From Burkholderiales bacterium (GTDB taxonomy: Bacteria > Pseudomonadota > Gammaproteobacteria > Burkholderiales > Burkholderiaceae_C), in contig CANGHK010000026.1 in the NCBI GenBank assembly GCA_947453625.1, positions 1 to 64,000 on the forward strand: a stretch of 64,000 nucleotides of DNA, in the 5' to 3' direction. Of the stretch, positions 1-8,996 are shown piece after piece (positions within the stretch are counted from its first letter, which is position 1; the number at the start of each line of letters is the position of its first letter). The notes below the pieces were generated by a model. The model saw only the letters and a list, made by a program, of their open reading frames with translations. It made no database searches and was not told the DNA's origin. The position numbers and the translations under genes were made by a program.

Positions 1-1
1 T

Positions 2-193
2 GCGCTGCATCGGTTCCCCAGTTTCGCGCCGCAGGCTGAAATGAATGCCCATCCGAACGGGGATGCACTCGGCCGCTGTCTAGCCTTGGGCTTGGCGAAA
101 ATGATGGATGTGGAACTCGCCTGCGGGGCCTGGCGCCGCTCCACTTCGCCCCACCACCGGGCTGGTTTGATATTTAATGGGGTAAAGTTATGA
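2..193 (+). CDS. C-terminal part of an unidentified protein (possible SGNH/GDSL hydrolase end)
   Basis: An open frame enters from the left edge and ends in a TGA at 191-193, which overlaps the ATG of the next gene (ATGA). This suggests translational coupling and a real upstream gene. Sixty-three residues are visible. They include an H-P-N triplet followed by a short helix-like stretch (G-L-A-K-M-M), similar to the catalytic-histidine block at the end of SGNH/GDSL esterases. That assignment is only a guess from this motif. The gene belongs with the following glycan-type genes. Confidence 0.45.
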   Translation, partial: ALHRFPSFAPQAEMNAHPNGDALGRCLALGLAKMMDVELACGAWRRSTSPHHRAGLIFNGVKL

Positions 194-1776
194 ATATCAA
201 GAGCATTGTGGCGGTGGCATGGGCTGAGTTGCAGGCGGGCGGGCTGCGAGCGCTCGCCAAGAGGTCACTCAGGACGATCCGATATATTGCTTGGAAACGG
301 CGTGATAATTTCCGATACGTATTGATCTCGCTTTGGCCCTGGCTGTTTCGCTTCTTTCCAGCCAAGAATAGCCTTGCGCGACTTCTCGCCGATGCCGATC
401 GGGCCGAGTCGCTCGCGCTGCCGAACCGGCGCTTCAGTGCCGGACAACGCCCGGTGATTCGCTGGTGCAAAGGCGACGGGCTGGACGACGACGTGACCAG
501 AAGTGCCATCGCGCAGGCGACGAGAATCTTCGGCAAGGAAGTCGACTATTGTCTGTGCACCAACAACATCGACCCCGCGCGGGCCCGCTCGCTGCTGGCT
601 TGGGCTTGCGAGCCGGTCGAGTGGTGGCCGGCTCTTCCTGAGGACAACCCAGGATTGGCGCGCCTGCTGGCTGACGTCGGTTGTGTTCCCGAGCACTATG
701 GCTACTGGTGGAAGTGGTTTCCGTTCAGGACTCGGCCGGAGGCGCCGGAGTGGATCCTGGACGGCGACATGGTCATCACAGCGCGGCCGCCATGGTTCGA
801 CGCATGGAAACAAGGCACGGACGTCGTGCGACTGACCCAGGAAAACTGGAATCCAAACGCGTATGGCAATTACAGCGATTTGGTCGACAGCAAGCTCGCT
901 CTGAATTCCGGTCTGGCGTCACTGCCGCCAAACGATCGCTTGGGCGAAAAAGTGCTAGCGATTCTCGCCTGGCGGCCGCTGCAGTCAGGTCACGATGGTA
1001 GATACCATATGTGCGAGCAGGGCGTGATCGCTGCCGCCTTCCAACGGATGCAGGTCGAGCCGATCCCGCTTCGGGATTTCCCCTTCGCGGCCGCGTACGC
1101 GACATCGGTGGACCGGGGGCCCGGTGGGCTGCCCGGAGAGGAATGGGGCTTTCACTTCATCCGTTCCTTTGTTCGGCCCAATGCGTTGTTCGACCAACTC
1201 GTGGCCGACGGCACGGTCATCCGGACGAAGGGCAGTCCGCCGGCGAGCGAATTTGTATGGCTCGGCGGCCAAGGGCAATGGGGAGTTCCTGGCTGGTCAA
1301 TGCCGGACTCCGTTGCAGACATTGTCACCTCGGCTGCGCGGGAGTTTGCCGGGCGACCGGTTCTCGAGATCGGGACTTCTCGTGGCCGGCTGTCGGCGAT
1401 GTTGGCCTCGGTCGGATGTCATGTCACCACCGTGGATCATCAGGATCGCGGGGCTGCCCAGAACCTCGCAGGGCTTTCGGTCGACGTGGTCGTTGCGGAC
1501 GCGTTGGCGTATCTGCGTACCACGGAGAAGGTCTTCGACCTGATAGTGGTGGATCTGCACGGGAACTCGGTTTCAGCGTGGATGGAACTCTCTGGCGCTT
1601 TGCTCCGCCCCTTGGCTCAGGACGGTACGATCGTGGTTAGCAACACGCAGTTGTACAAACAGTGGGTGTGGCGTGAAGAGCGCGGTGTCCGGTGGTTTGT
1701 CGACCAGTTGGCACCGACCTGGGATGTGACCGAGTTCGACGTTCATCCTGGTGTTGCTGTGCTCAGCAGAATTTGA
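190..1776 (+). CDS. Glycosyltransferase-like / class I SAM-methyltransferase fusion protein
   Basis: The 528-residue protein seems to have two parts. The first (about 90-350) has a W-I-L-D-G-D-M-V-I stretch resembling the DxD metal/nucleotide-sugar site of GT-A glycosyltransferases. The last 150 residues are a class I SAM methyltransferase: V-L-E-I-G-T-S-R-G (motif I, near 393), an acidic V-T-T-V-D-H strand end (motif II), then a V-V-A-D-A and L-I-V-V-D-L-H block. The first 45 residues are basic and aromatic and could be membrane-associated. It overlaps the preceding frame by ATGA and sits near a sugar aminotransferase, so a role in surface polysaccharide or glycan modification is likely. Donor and acceptor are unknown. 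Confidence 0.7.
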   Translation: MNIKSIVAVAWAELQAGGLRALAKRSLRTIRYIAWKRRDNFRYVLISLWPWLFRFFPAKNSLARLLADADRAESLALPNRRFSAGQRPVIRWCKGDGLDDDVTRSAIAQATRIFGKEVDYCLCTNNIDPARARSLLAWACEPVEWWPALPEDNPGLARLLADVGCVPEHYGYWWKWFPFRTRPEAPEWILDGDMVITARPPWFDAWKQGTDVVRLTQENWNPNAYGNYSDLVDSKLALNSGLASLPPNDRLGEKVLAILAWRPLQSGHDGRYHMCEQGVIAAAFQRMQVEPIPLRDFPFAAAYATSVDRGPGGLPGEEWGFHFIRSFVRPNALFDQLVADGTVIRTKGSPPASEFVWLGGQGQWGVPGWSMPDSVADIVTSAAREFAGRPVLEIGTSRGRLSAMLASVGCHVTTVDHQDRGAAQNLAGLSVDVVVADALAYLRTTEKVFDLIVVDLHGNSVSAWMELSGALLRPLAQDGTIVVSNTQLYKQWVWREERGVRWFVDQLAPTWDVTEFDVHPGVAVLSRI

Positions 1777-2158
1777 TTGCGAAAATACCGCAAGTGCTGC
1801 TTCAGGCAGTTGACCTGACGAATCCTTTCGAGTTCAGCCCGTAACGGGCCACATTGACGACGAGACATCAGACCGGTGTGCGGAGATTTATTAGGCGCCG
1901 GCTGAACCAGACAGCCCGGTCCCGAAGGGCGCTTGAACTCGGGCGCGGACAAGCACGTTTTGGCTTGACCGTTTCCGCGCACCTTGCCTCGGCGCTGACG
2001 CAGGGTCGAAAATCATGAGCAGTCATGCATTATGAGAAATGAATTGCAGTTGAATGCGCTGAATTGCGCAGCGCTGTGAGAAAGCAACAGGTCACCGGCA
2101 TAAAAAGTCATGTGATGAGCGCGGTTGCGTTAGATTATTAAATTTAAAATTAGAAATC
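1777..2158. other. Intergenic region, relatively AT-rich in its second half
   Basis: 382 bases lie between the methyltransferase fusion and the aminotransferase. The last 130 bases are clearly more AT-rich than the surrounding DNA and run directly into the aminotransferase start, so the promoter of that gene probably lies here. I see no convincing coding frame, RNA gene or hairpin terminator. Confidence 0.4.
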
Positions 2159-3157
2159 ATGAAAATTCCATTTTGCGATCTACGCCGCGGCAATGAGCCA
2201 CTGCGCCAAGATATTCAGCGCGCTATAGAGGCATGCCTAGACCGCTCCAGCTATCTTCGGGGGCCGGAGACAGCAGCTTTTGAAGAGGAGTGGGCGGACT
2301 ACTGTGGTCAACGGTATGCGGTTTGCTGCAACAGCGGAACCGATGCGCTCACGCTTGCGGTCTCGGCGCTCGGCATGACCACGGCGACAGTGCAGGCAAA
2401 CACGCTCGCGTTGACGGGAATAGGTCTGAGTCGGGGCGGTGCCAGCGTCACGATCGCTGATGTCAACGCAGACGGTGCCCTCGTCGAAGTCACTGACGAC
2501 GCCGTTCCGGTCCTCATATTTGGTCATCTCCCCTCACCCGAACAGTTGCGGGCTCCGCTGTTCGACGCCGCTCACGCCCATGGCTGGAAACCGCCGATGC
2601 AGGCTGCTGCGGCGTGGAGCTTTTATCCGACGAAGTCGCTTGGCGCCCTGGGCGACGCAGGGGCCATCACCACGAACGACCTCGCGCTCGCCGAGGAGAT
2701 GCGTCACTTGGCGGGGCGAGATGACCAACTGCGCAGCCGTCGCCAGATCACTTCGCGCACCGACGAAATCCAGGCGGCCGTGCTGAGGGTGAAGCTTAGG
2801 CACCTCGATGCCTGGCTCGCTGAGCGGGCCGCCATCGCCGCCGCCTATCACGAGCGTCTCAAACCGCTGGGAGTCACCCTCGATTCGCCTTCGCTGCACC
2901 ATCTCTACGTCATCCGTGTCGAGCGCCGCGACGGTATGCACAGGTATCTCCAGGACAACGGTATCGACTCCAAGATTCATTGGAAGGATCCGTTGCACCG
3001 TCTCGACGGCCCGTGGACGGCTGTCGGCGGCTTCCCTGGCGCTGAAGCCTGGTGCCGTTCGGTTCTCAGCCTGCCTTGCTTCCCTGGCCTTCAAGCCTAT
3101 GAGATCGAGCGCATCTGCGACCTGGTCGAGACATTCATCGACGCCAATCCGGAGTGA
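2159..3157 (+). CDS. DegT/DnrJ/EryC1/StrS family PLP-dependent aminotransferase
   Basis: The 332-residue protein begins with the family's I-P-F-C-D-L-R block. It carries the substrate loop around C-N-S-G-T-D-A-L, which binds the PLP phosphate, and the S-F-Y-P-T-K-S-L-G segment whose lysine (about residue 159) forms the Schiff base with PLP. A G-D-A-G-A-I glycine turn follows. Such enzymes aminate keto-sugar nucleotides during O-antigen, capsule or glycan synthesis. It is somewhat shorter than the usual 360-390 residues because the central region is compact. Its sugar substrate cannot be read from the sequence. The neighbouring glycosyltransferase/methyltransferase fusion supports a surface-glycan role. 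Confidence 0.88.
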   Translation: MKIPFCDLRRGNEPLRQDIQRAIEACLDRSSYLRGPETAAFEEEWADYCGQRYAVCCNSGTDALTLAVSALGMTTATVQANTLALTGIGLSRGGASVTIADVNADGALVEVTDDAVPVLIFGHLPSPEQLRAPLFDAAHAHGWKPPMQAAAAWSFYPTKSLGALGDAGAITTNDLALAEEMRHLAGRDDQLRSRRQITSRTDEIQAAVLRVKLRHLDAWLAERAAIAAAYHERLKPLGVTLDSPSLHHLYVIRVERRDGMHRYLQDNGIDSKIHWKDPLHRLDGPWTAVGGFPGAEAWCRSVLSLPCFPGLQAYEIERICDLVETFIDANPE

Positions 3158-3425
3158 CAGCCTGTGGCTAGGGCCTGATGACCGATGGTCGGCGACGGCG
3201 TGACACCATGGCCGGAATCGCCTGCAGGTTCAACCGGCGCTTCGATCTCCACGCGCTCGTCGCCCGTCTCATGATCGACCTCGCGCGTTGTGGACCGATC
3301 CCGAATAGGGTCGTCAGGGCACAGGCTGAGGCATGTTTCTGATCAGGTTCTGAGTTTTTGTGATTTTTTCAATGCCGTCGTGGGTATTGACGGACGCGGT
3401 CGCGCGCTGCGGCGTGAAGGCCGGA

Positions 3426-4709
3426 TCAGCCTGCCGTCGCGCCGGCGACCTGGGCCGAGTCATCGGCCGCCAGCAAGGTCTCCAGATGCTGCTCGGTCAC
3501 GCCGTAGTGGGCTTTGAGCGCGGCCACCTGGGCCAGCAGGGCTGCGCGCTGGGCGGGGCTGGGCGGGCTGGCGCGCTTGACCGCCAGCACCATCTTGTTC
3601 TTGCCGGTGTGCTCGGGCGAGATGAACTCGAAGACCTGGGCCTCGTAGCCGCTGGCCTGCAGCAGCAGCGCGCGCAGGCTGTCGGTCAGCATCTCGGCCT
3701 GCTCGGTCATGTGGATGCCGTGGCGCAGCATCGGCGCCAGCAGCGCCGGCGCGCTCATCTGCGGCCGCAACTGCTTGTGGCAGCAGGGTGAGCACAGGAT
3801 GATGGCGGCGTTGGCCCGGATGCCGTGGTGCATTGCCACGTCGGTGGCGGTGTCGCAGGCGTGCAGCGCGATCATGATGTCCAGCGCCGCGCCTGGGCCG
3901 TTCTGCCCGCCAGCGGCTGCGAACTGGCCGATGTCACCGGTCTCGAAGCGCAGCCCCTGCAAGCCCAGCCTGGCCACCGCGCTGTTGCACAGCGTCGTCA
4001 GGTCGTCGCGCAACTCGACCCCGGTGACCTCGGGCACACGCCCGCTGGCCAGCAGCTGGTGCTGCACCGCGAAGGTCAGGTAGCCCTTGCCGGCGCCGAA
4101 GTCCAGCACCCGCACCGGCAGCGCCGCATCGCGCGCGGCCAGCGGCGACTGCGCGATGGCATGCGTCAGCACTTCGAGGAACTTGTTGATCTGGCGCCAT
4201 TTGCGCGCCATCGCCGGCACCAGCCGCTGCTGGGCGTCGGTGATGCCGAGCTCGGCCAGGAATGGAGTGTCGAGCGACAGCGCGCGCTGCCGGGCGCGGT
4301 CGTGCTCACCCGCCGGCTCGGGCAATGCCACCGCCCCGGCGGGAGCGGCGAGTTTGCCTATGCGCAGCCCCCAGCTGCCCCGCTTGCCCAGCGCCAGCTG
4401 GATGTCGTGGCCGCGAGTCACCAGGTGGGCATGCTGGAACGGCCCCGCCAGCTGGCTGGCGATCAGCGCCACCGCCTCGTCTTGCGGCAGGTTCTTCGTG
4501 ATGTCCTTGGTGCGGTGGCGCCAGACCAGCGACAGGTGCTCGGCGCCGCGCAACACCACCCGGCGCGCCAGCAGCTTGTCCAGCGAGGGCTCGCCACCGC
4601 TCGGCCGGCCCAGCGCCAGGCTGACGAAACTGCCGTCGGCCAGGCTCTGGCGCAGGCGGGCGATGAATTTCTCGGGTTCGGTGGGCAGCGGTGTCGGCAG
4701 GGAGGTCAT
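3426..4709 (-). CDS. Class I SAM-dependent methyltransferase (Methyltransf_32-like)
   Basis: 427 residues. An N-terminal basic domain of about 180 residues precedes a methyltransferase fold with V-L-D-F-G-A-G-K-G-Y-L (SAM-binding motif I, near 209), G-V-E-L-R (motif II) and an I-A-L-H-A-C-D-T-A block. A C-C-H-K segment lies further down. This pattern matches the Methyltransf_32 family, some of whose members modify RNA or protein. The target here is unknown. It is the last gene of a minus-strand run of four, only 24 bases after the isochorismatase-PPOX fusion, so it is probably co-transcribed. Confidence 0.8.
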   Translation of the reverse strand: MTSLPTPLPTEPEKFIARLRQSLADGSFVSLALGRPSGGEPSLDKLLARRVVLRGAEHLSLVWRHRTKDITKNLPQDEAVALIASQLAGPFQHAHLVTRGHDIQLALGKRGSWGLRIGKLAAPAGAVALPEPAGEHDRARQRALSLDTPFLAELGITDAQQRLVPAMARKWRQINKFLEVLTHAIAQSPLAARDAALPVRVLDFGAGKGYLTFAVQHQLLASGRVPEVTGVELRDDLTTLCNSAVARLGLQGLRFETGDIGQFAAAGGQNGPGAALDIMIALHACDTATDVAMHHGIRANAAIILCSPCCHKQLRPQMSAPALLAPMLRHGIHMTEQAEMLTDSLRALLLQASGYEAQVFEFISPEHTGKNKMVLAVKRASPPSPAQRAALLAQVAALKAHYGVTEQHLETLLAADDSAQVAGATAG

Positions 4710-4733
4710 GGCCGCATTGTCGGCCGGCTCAGG

Positions 4734-5909
4734 TCAATACAAGCTGTCCTTCTGGCGCAGCGGCAACGCGCGGTCGTAGGCTGCGCCGTCGAAGCTGCCG
4801 CCGCTGGCCGCGCTCAGCATCGCGCCAGCGCTGGGCAGGCTGTCCGCCGCGGGCCAGGTCTCGGCCTGCCACAAGCGTGAGCGCAGCAGCGCCCGCGCGC
4901 ATTGGAAATACACCGTCTCGATGTGGATCACCACAACGCAGGCCGGCTGTTTGCCGTCCACCGCCAGGCTTGCGCACAGCGCCGGGTCGGTGCTGACGGC
5001 GGCCCGGCCGTTGATGCGCAGGGTCTCGCTGCGGCCCGGGATCAGGCACAGCAAGGCCACCCGTGGGTCGGACAGGATGTTGCGCAGGCTGTCGAGCCGG
5101 TGGTTGCCGCGCCGGTCGGGCAGCAGCAGGGTCTGCGCGTCCTGCACCACCAGCGCGGTCGGCCAATCGCCACGCGGCGAGGCGTCCAGCCCGCCCGGTC
5201 CGCTGGTGGCCAGCACGACGCAGGGCGAGGCGGCCAGCAGCGCGGCGTAGGGCGCCGTCAGCGTGTCCGACTCCTTGCGCAGCGCGGCCTCGCTGGGCTG
5301 GCCGTAGAGCGCGGCCAACTGGGCCGGGTCGGTGACCTGGTGCGCATCGGCGTCGACCTTGGCGGGGGGCGTGGCCTCGAAGGCGATCGCCTCGGTGGCC
5401 AGCACCTTGATCACCGGTCCGAAGGCCAGCCCGGGCAGCGTGGCGTTGTGGTGGGCACGGATCAGCGCGGCGCTGGCATGCGGCTTGTCGTGGGTGGTGT
5501 GGGCGTCGGCGGCCAGCGTGACGGCAAAGCCCAGCGCCGCGGCGCGCCGGGTGCTGGTGTCTATGCAGTACTCGCTGGCATAGCCGCAGACCACCAACTG
5601 GCGCACGCCGCGCGCCCTCAGCCAGTCGTCCAGCCCGGTGCCCAGGAAGGCGTCGGGCGTGGTCTTGCGCAACCGCGCATCGCTGTCGCGGGCCTGCAGC
5701 GCGTCGGGCAGGGCCCAGCCCGGGCTGTCCCAGGCCAGCGCGCTGCCTGCGCGCTCATGCTGTACCCAGACCACCGGCACGCCGGCGCTGCGGGCGGCCA
5801 CCGTCAACAGCCTGATGCGGGCGATCACCGCGTCGGCTTCGAACGGCCGCGGTTCGGGCTGGAACAGCGCGTTCTGCACGTCGATCACGATCAGCGCGGT
5901 GGGGGTCAT
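4734..5909 (-). CDS. Isochorismatase-family hydrolase fused to a PPOX-type flavoprotein
   Basis: 391 residues in one uninterrupted frame. Residues 1-175 are a cysteine-hydrolase (isochorismatase) domain with the expected triad: D10 in V-I-D-V-Q, K82 in R-L-R-K-T and C115 in S-E-Y-C-I-D. The remainder from about 180 looks like an FMN-dependent pyridoxamine-phosphate-oxidase-type protein of the MSMEG_1061 kind, with A-T-S-G-P-G-G, S-P-R-G-D, L-L-P-D-R-R-G-N-H-R and L-I-P-G-R-S-E-T-L-R-I-N-G. The ATG is placed where the hydrolase fold begins, 2 bases after the stop of the acetyltransferase gene. These two domains are usually separate proteins. Their fusion suggests linked hydrolysis and redox chemistry on one substrate, which is unknown. 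Confidence 0.85.
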   Translation of the reverse strand: MTPTALIVIDVQNALFQPEPRPFEADAVIARIRLLTVAARSAGVPVVWVQHERAGSALAWDSPGWALPDALQARDSDARLRKTTPDAFLGTGLDDWLRARGVRQLVVCGYASEYCIDTSTRRAAALGFAVTLAADAHTTHDKPHASAALIRAHHNATLPGLAFGPVIKVLATEAIAFEATPPAKVDADAHQVTDPAQLAALYGQPSEAALRKESDTLTAPYAALLAASPCVVLATSGPGGLDASPRGDWPTALVVQDAQTLLLPDRRGNHRLDSLRNILSDPRVALLCLIPGRSETLRINGRAAVSTDPALCASLAVDGKQPACVVVIHIETVYFQCARALLRSRLWQAETWPAADSLPSAGAMLSAASGGSFDGAAYDRALPLRQKDSLY

Positions 5910-5911
5910 CG

Positions 5912-6376
5912 TCAGAGTCCTCGGCGGTTGGGGGGGGCGGCGTCCGGCGCGTCTTGCGGCGCACTGTCCGGCGCAAAGTCCGGCGGCGCCGTCCATCGCC
6001 AGACCGGGCCGGCCTCGGCGTCCTGCATCGGCAGCGCTGCGCCGAAGCCCAGCGATCGCAGGATGCGTGCCGAGGCGCTGCCGTCGGCCTCGGTCGGCGC
6101 GCTGCGCGCGGTGTGGGCGACGACGGTCAGGCGGGGGTCGGCGCTGCGCGCGATGTCCATCAAGGCCGCGGCCGTGCGCCGGCCATGCCCTTGCCGCTGC
6201 CAGCCAGGCAGCGTGAAATAGCCTATCTCCACCTCGCCGCCTCTGGGCGGTGCCGCGAAGCCGCCGCCGCCGACCAGCCGGCCGTCGGCCAGGCTGAGGT
6301 AGCCGGTCCAGGGCGTGCCGGGGGCTTGGGCCAGTGGGCGGGCCCGGGCATCGCAGGGCAGCAGCAGCCAGCTCAT
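5912..6376 (-). CDS. GNAT-family N-acetyltransferase
   Basis: 154 residues, the size of a single GNAT domain. The acetyl-CoA-binding motif A is visible as I-G-Y-F-T-L-P-G-W-Q-R-Q-G-H-G-R, followed by an A-A-L-M-D-I-A helix, and the later A-R-I-L-R-S-L-G-F is motif B. The last 25 residues are a proline- and alanine-rich tail with no fold. The start codon overlaps the stop of the upstream M61-like gene (ATGA) and the stop lies 2 bases before the isochorismatase fusion, so this is a tightly packed operon. The acceptor (amino acid, antibiotic, ribosomal protein) cannot be predicted. Confidence 0.85.
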   Translation of the reverse strand: MSWLLLPCDARARPLAQAPGTPWTGYLSLADGRLVGGGGFAAPPRGGEVEIGYFTLPGWQRQGHGRRTAAALMDIARSADPRLTVVAHTARSAPTEADGSASARILRSLGFGAALPMQDAEAGPVWRWTAPPDFAPDSAPQDAPDAAPPNRRGL

Positions 6377-8391
6377 CGCGGCCTGGATTTGGCTTTGGCG
6401 CCATGCGCGGGCTTGGCGCCCGGTCTTGATTTCGCCTTGCCGCCCTTGGCGCTGTGCTTGCTGCCGCTCTTGGCGCCGGACCGGGCGCCCTGCTTGCCCG
6501 TCGCCGCCGCAGCGTGGTGGCCGCGCTGGGTCAGGCCCGCCTCGGGCCCCAGGCCCAGCCAGCCCTGGCAGGCCGGCTGCTGCAGCGCCTGGGCCACCGG
6601 CTGGTAACGCGGCAAGTCGCGCAGCGGCTCGCCAGCCGGCAGGTAGCGGATCTCGGTCAGGCTGCCGTCGGCCGCCTGCACCTGCAACCGCACGGCCTGC
6701 GTGGCATCGCCGGGCGTCAGCTGCTGGCTGACCAGCACCATGCCGTCGCGCAGCCCGGCGGCCTCGGCCGGGCCGCCCGCCTCGACACCGCGCAACACCC
6801 GGCGCGCCAGCGAATCGGGGTCGAAACCCAGGCGCCAGCTCGGCAGCCGCAGCCGCTGGCCGACGAAGCAAGGCCCCAGCGCGTCCGGGCCGAACACATA
6901 GGGTTCGCCCCGATCGATGTGGCGGGTGATGTCGCGCAGCGGGGCATCGTCGAGCACCTGCCTCAGCCCGGCCACCAGCCGGTGGGTGGCCAGAGGCGCG
7001 CTGATCGCGCCCTCTCGGCGGGCCTGCGCTGCCGGCACCACCAGCCCGCGCATCACCGCGTCCAGCCCGGGCTCGCCCTTGGCGCGCAGCGCGGCATGCC
7101 ATTGCAGCGCCAGCCACTCGCCACCGGCCCCGGGTGGGGCCGCGGTCGGCGCCTTGCGCGTCGCGGTGGCCAGATCGCGCGGCAGCGCCGCGCCGCGGTC
7201 GGTCGCTTCCAGCCAGCGCGCTATCTTGCGGTTGAGGGCGCTGGCGTAGTCCTCCGGTGTCCAGCGGCCCTCGCGCAGCAGCAGGCGGTGGGTGTAGAAA
7301 TCGGCGAAGCCTTCGCTGAACCAGGCTCGCAAGCCCTCGTCGCCGCGGCCGCTGTAGACCAGCGGGCCGAAGCGTTCGGGCATCCAGCTGCGCACCAGCG
7401 CCTGGGTGATCAAGGCATCGAAGCCTGGCCCCGGCAGCGCCAGCTCGACCGGGGCCTGCAGGGCCAGCGTCTGCTGCCAGGCCGTGCCCTGCGCGCTGCC
7501 CGGCACCGGCAGCAGCAGCACCAGCAGCGGACCGGCTGGCGCGGTGTCGCCCCAGAAGCGACGCTGCGCGGCCGCCGCCAGCGCGCTGGCCTGGGCCAGG
7601 GCCTCGACGGGGAAGCGCCAGGCCGCCGCGGCGGGCCGCGCGACGGTCAGGGCCTGGCCGTCGGCGGTCTGCGAGGCGACCTGCAGCGCGCCGCCGGCGT
7701 AGAGCGCCTGCTGCACACGCAAGCGCAGCGGCGCCGCGCCGGCCGCGATCCGGAACCACGCCGATGGCCCTTCGGCGCTGCCCTGGCTGGTGGCCCAGCG
7801 CGGCACGCTGGCGGCGTCGGACGCATCAAGCCGGGTGGGCGCCACCATGCCTGTCAGCCCGATGCAGGCGCTTGGCGGATTGCGCGCGTCGAGTTCGTCA
7901 GGCACCGGCAGCAGACCCTGGCCGGCGACGGCGAACCAGTCGGCCGCCAACTGGGCGCTGCTGCTTTGAGCCGGATCGAGCGATGGGGTGAAAGCCCAGC
8001 GCAGGTGGACCCGCTCGCCGCTCGCATGCTCGACCAGGCGCAGTGTCGGATCGTCGGCAAGGGCTTGCAGTTTGGGTGCCTTGGCCGACGGGTCGGCCTC
8101 GACTCTTGCCTCGACCATGGCCGCCCAGCCGCTGGGCAAGCGCAAGGTGGTGCGGCTGCGCGGGCCGGCGTCGAACGCCATGTCGATCTGCAACTGGCGC
8201 GGCGTGGCGTCCAGCCTGGCCGTCACCTGCCAGAGCAGGGCGCAACCCGGTGGCGGCGCGGCGTCGCCGTCAGCGGCTGTGGCCGCCTGGCCTATGGCAA
8301 GCAGCGCCAGCAGCGCGATCACGCGCCGCCAGCGTGCCGGGGCGAAGTGCAGCGGAGGCGGGCGGGTCGTACGGGATCGGCGGTCGATCAT
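6373..8391 (-). CDS. Exported M61 glycyl-aminopeptidase-like protein, probably catalytically dead
   Basis: 672 residues with a signal-peptide-like segment (residues 22-40, ending A-T-A-A-D). The central part follows the M61 peptidase layout: a block before the metal site, then F-S-E-G-F-A-D-F-Y, which equals the family's third-ligand helix (E-G-F-T-D-Y-Y). A PDZ-like domain follows (about 545-620) with G-G-P-A-E-A-A-G-L-R-D-G. At the place of the H-E-x-x-H zinc site (about 327-333) the protein instead reads Q-A-L-V-R, so both histidines and the catalytic glutamate are gone. The C-terminal 50 residues are lysine-, alanine- and serine-rich. A scaffold or binding role is more likely than proteolysis. 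First gene of the four-gene operon. Confidence 0.7.
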   Translation of the reverse strand: MIDRRSRTTRPPPLHFAPARWRRVIALLALLAIGQAATAADGDAAPPPGCALLWQVTARLDATPRQLQIDMAFDAGPRSRTTLRLPSGWAAMVEARVEADPSAKAPKLQALADDPTLRLVEHASGERVHLRWAFTPSLDPAQSSSAQLAADWFAVAGQGLLPVPDELDARNPPSACIGLTGMVAPTRLDASDAASVPRWATSQGSAEGPSAWFRIAAGAAPLRLRVQQALYAGGALQVASQTADGQALTVARPAAAAWRFPVEALAQASALAAAAQRRFWGDTAPAGPLLVLLLPVPGSAQGTAWQQTLALQAPVELALPGPGFDALITQALVRSWMPERFGPLVYSGRGDEGLRAWFSEGFADFYTHRLLLREGRWTPEDYASALNRKIARWLEATDRGAALPRDLATATRKAPTAAPPGAGGEWLALQWHAALRAKGEPGLDAVMRGLVVPAAQARREGAISAPLATHRLVAGLRQVLDDAPLRDITRHIDRGEPYVFGPDALGPCFVGQRLRLPSWRLGFDPDSLARRVLRGVEAGGPAEAAGLRDGMVLVSQQLTPGDATQAVRLQVQAADGSLTEIRYLPAGEPLRDLPRYQPVAQALQQPACQGWLGLGPEAGLTQRGHHAAAATGKQGARSGAKSGSKHSAKGGKAKSRPGAKPAHGAKAKSRPR

Positions 8392-8518
8392 GCTGCAGGG
8401 GGCGGCGGGTTGGCGCCAAGTTGTGGCGGGCCCACGTCGCGAGGTCAGGGTCGGCCTTCGAGCTTAGCCCATGCCCGTTGCCGGACTGTTGCCTGGCGTT
8501 GGCGGCGCGCTTGCCGAG

Positions 8519-8923
8519 CTAGGGTTGGCCTGGCTTGAGTTGCTCGAGCATCTGGCCCATGCGCTGGTGCAGCATGTTGACGGCCTTGAGTGGGCGCACC
8601 ATGACCTTGAAGTCGACGATCTGGCCGGCCTCGTTCCAGCGGATCAGGTCGACACCGTTGATCTGTATGCCATCGATCTCGGTGCTGAACTCGAGCAGCG
8701 CGTCGCTGGCGCCGACGATCTCGCGCTCGTAGCGGAACTGCGCTGTGTTGAGCACCTGCATCGCGCCGACCAGGTACTGGAAGGTGATGGCCTTGCCGCG
8801 TTGCGGCGAATGCACCACCGGCGAGTGGAACACCACATCGTCGGCCAGCAGGCGGCCGAGCGCGGCCATGTCGCGCGACTGCACCACGGCATGCCAGGCG
8901 GCCAACGGGGCGGGTATCGTCAT
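8519..8923 (-). CDS. NTF2-like / SnoaL-type small protein
   Basis: 134 residues with the layout of a nuclear transport factor 2-like alpha+beta barrel: an N-terminal helix pair (A-A-W-H-A-V-V, M-A-A-L-G-R-L-L-A-D-D-V-V-F-H-S-P) and later strands containing D-G-I-Q-I-N-G-V-D-L-I-R-W and I-V-D-F-K-V-M-V-R-P. The start is fixed by an AAGGAG ribosome-binding site 8 bases upstream. Members of this superfamily range from isomerases and hydrolases to binding proteins, so no function is assigned. It is downstream of the ABC binding protein on the same strand, 73 bases away. Confidence 0.75.
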   Translation of the reverse strand: MTIPAPLAAWHAVVQSRDMAALGRLLADDVVFHSPVVHSPQRGKAITFQYLVGAMQVLNTAQFRYEREIVGASDALLEFSTEIDGIQINGVDLIRWNEAGQIVDFKVMVRPLKAVNMLHQRMGQMLEQLKPGQP

Positions 8924-8996
8924 CGCAGTCTCCTTCAGGGCGGGGCGCGGTAGGGCATTGAGTCCGGCCGCCGGGGCGGCCGGGTGGCCTCGGCGC

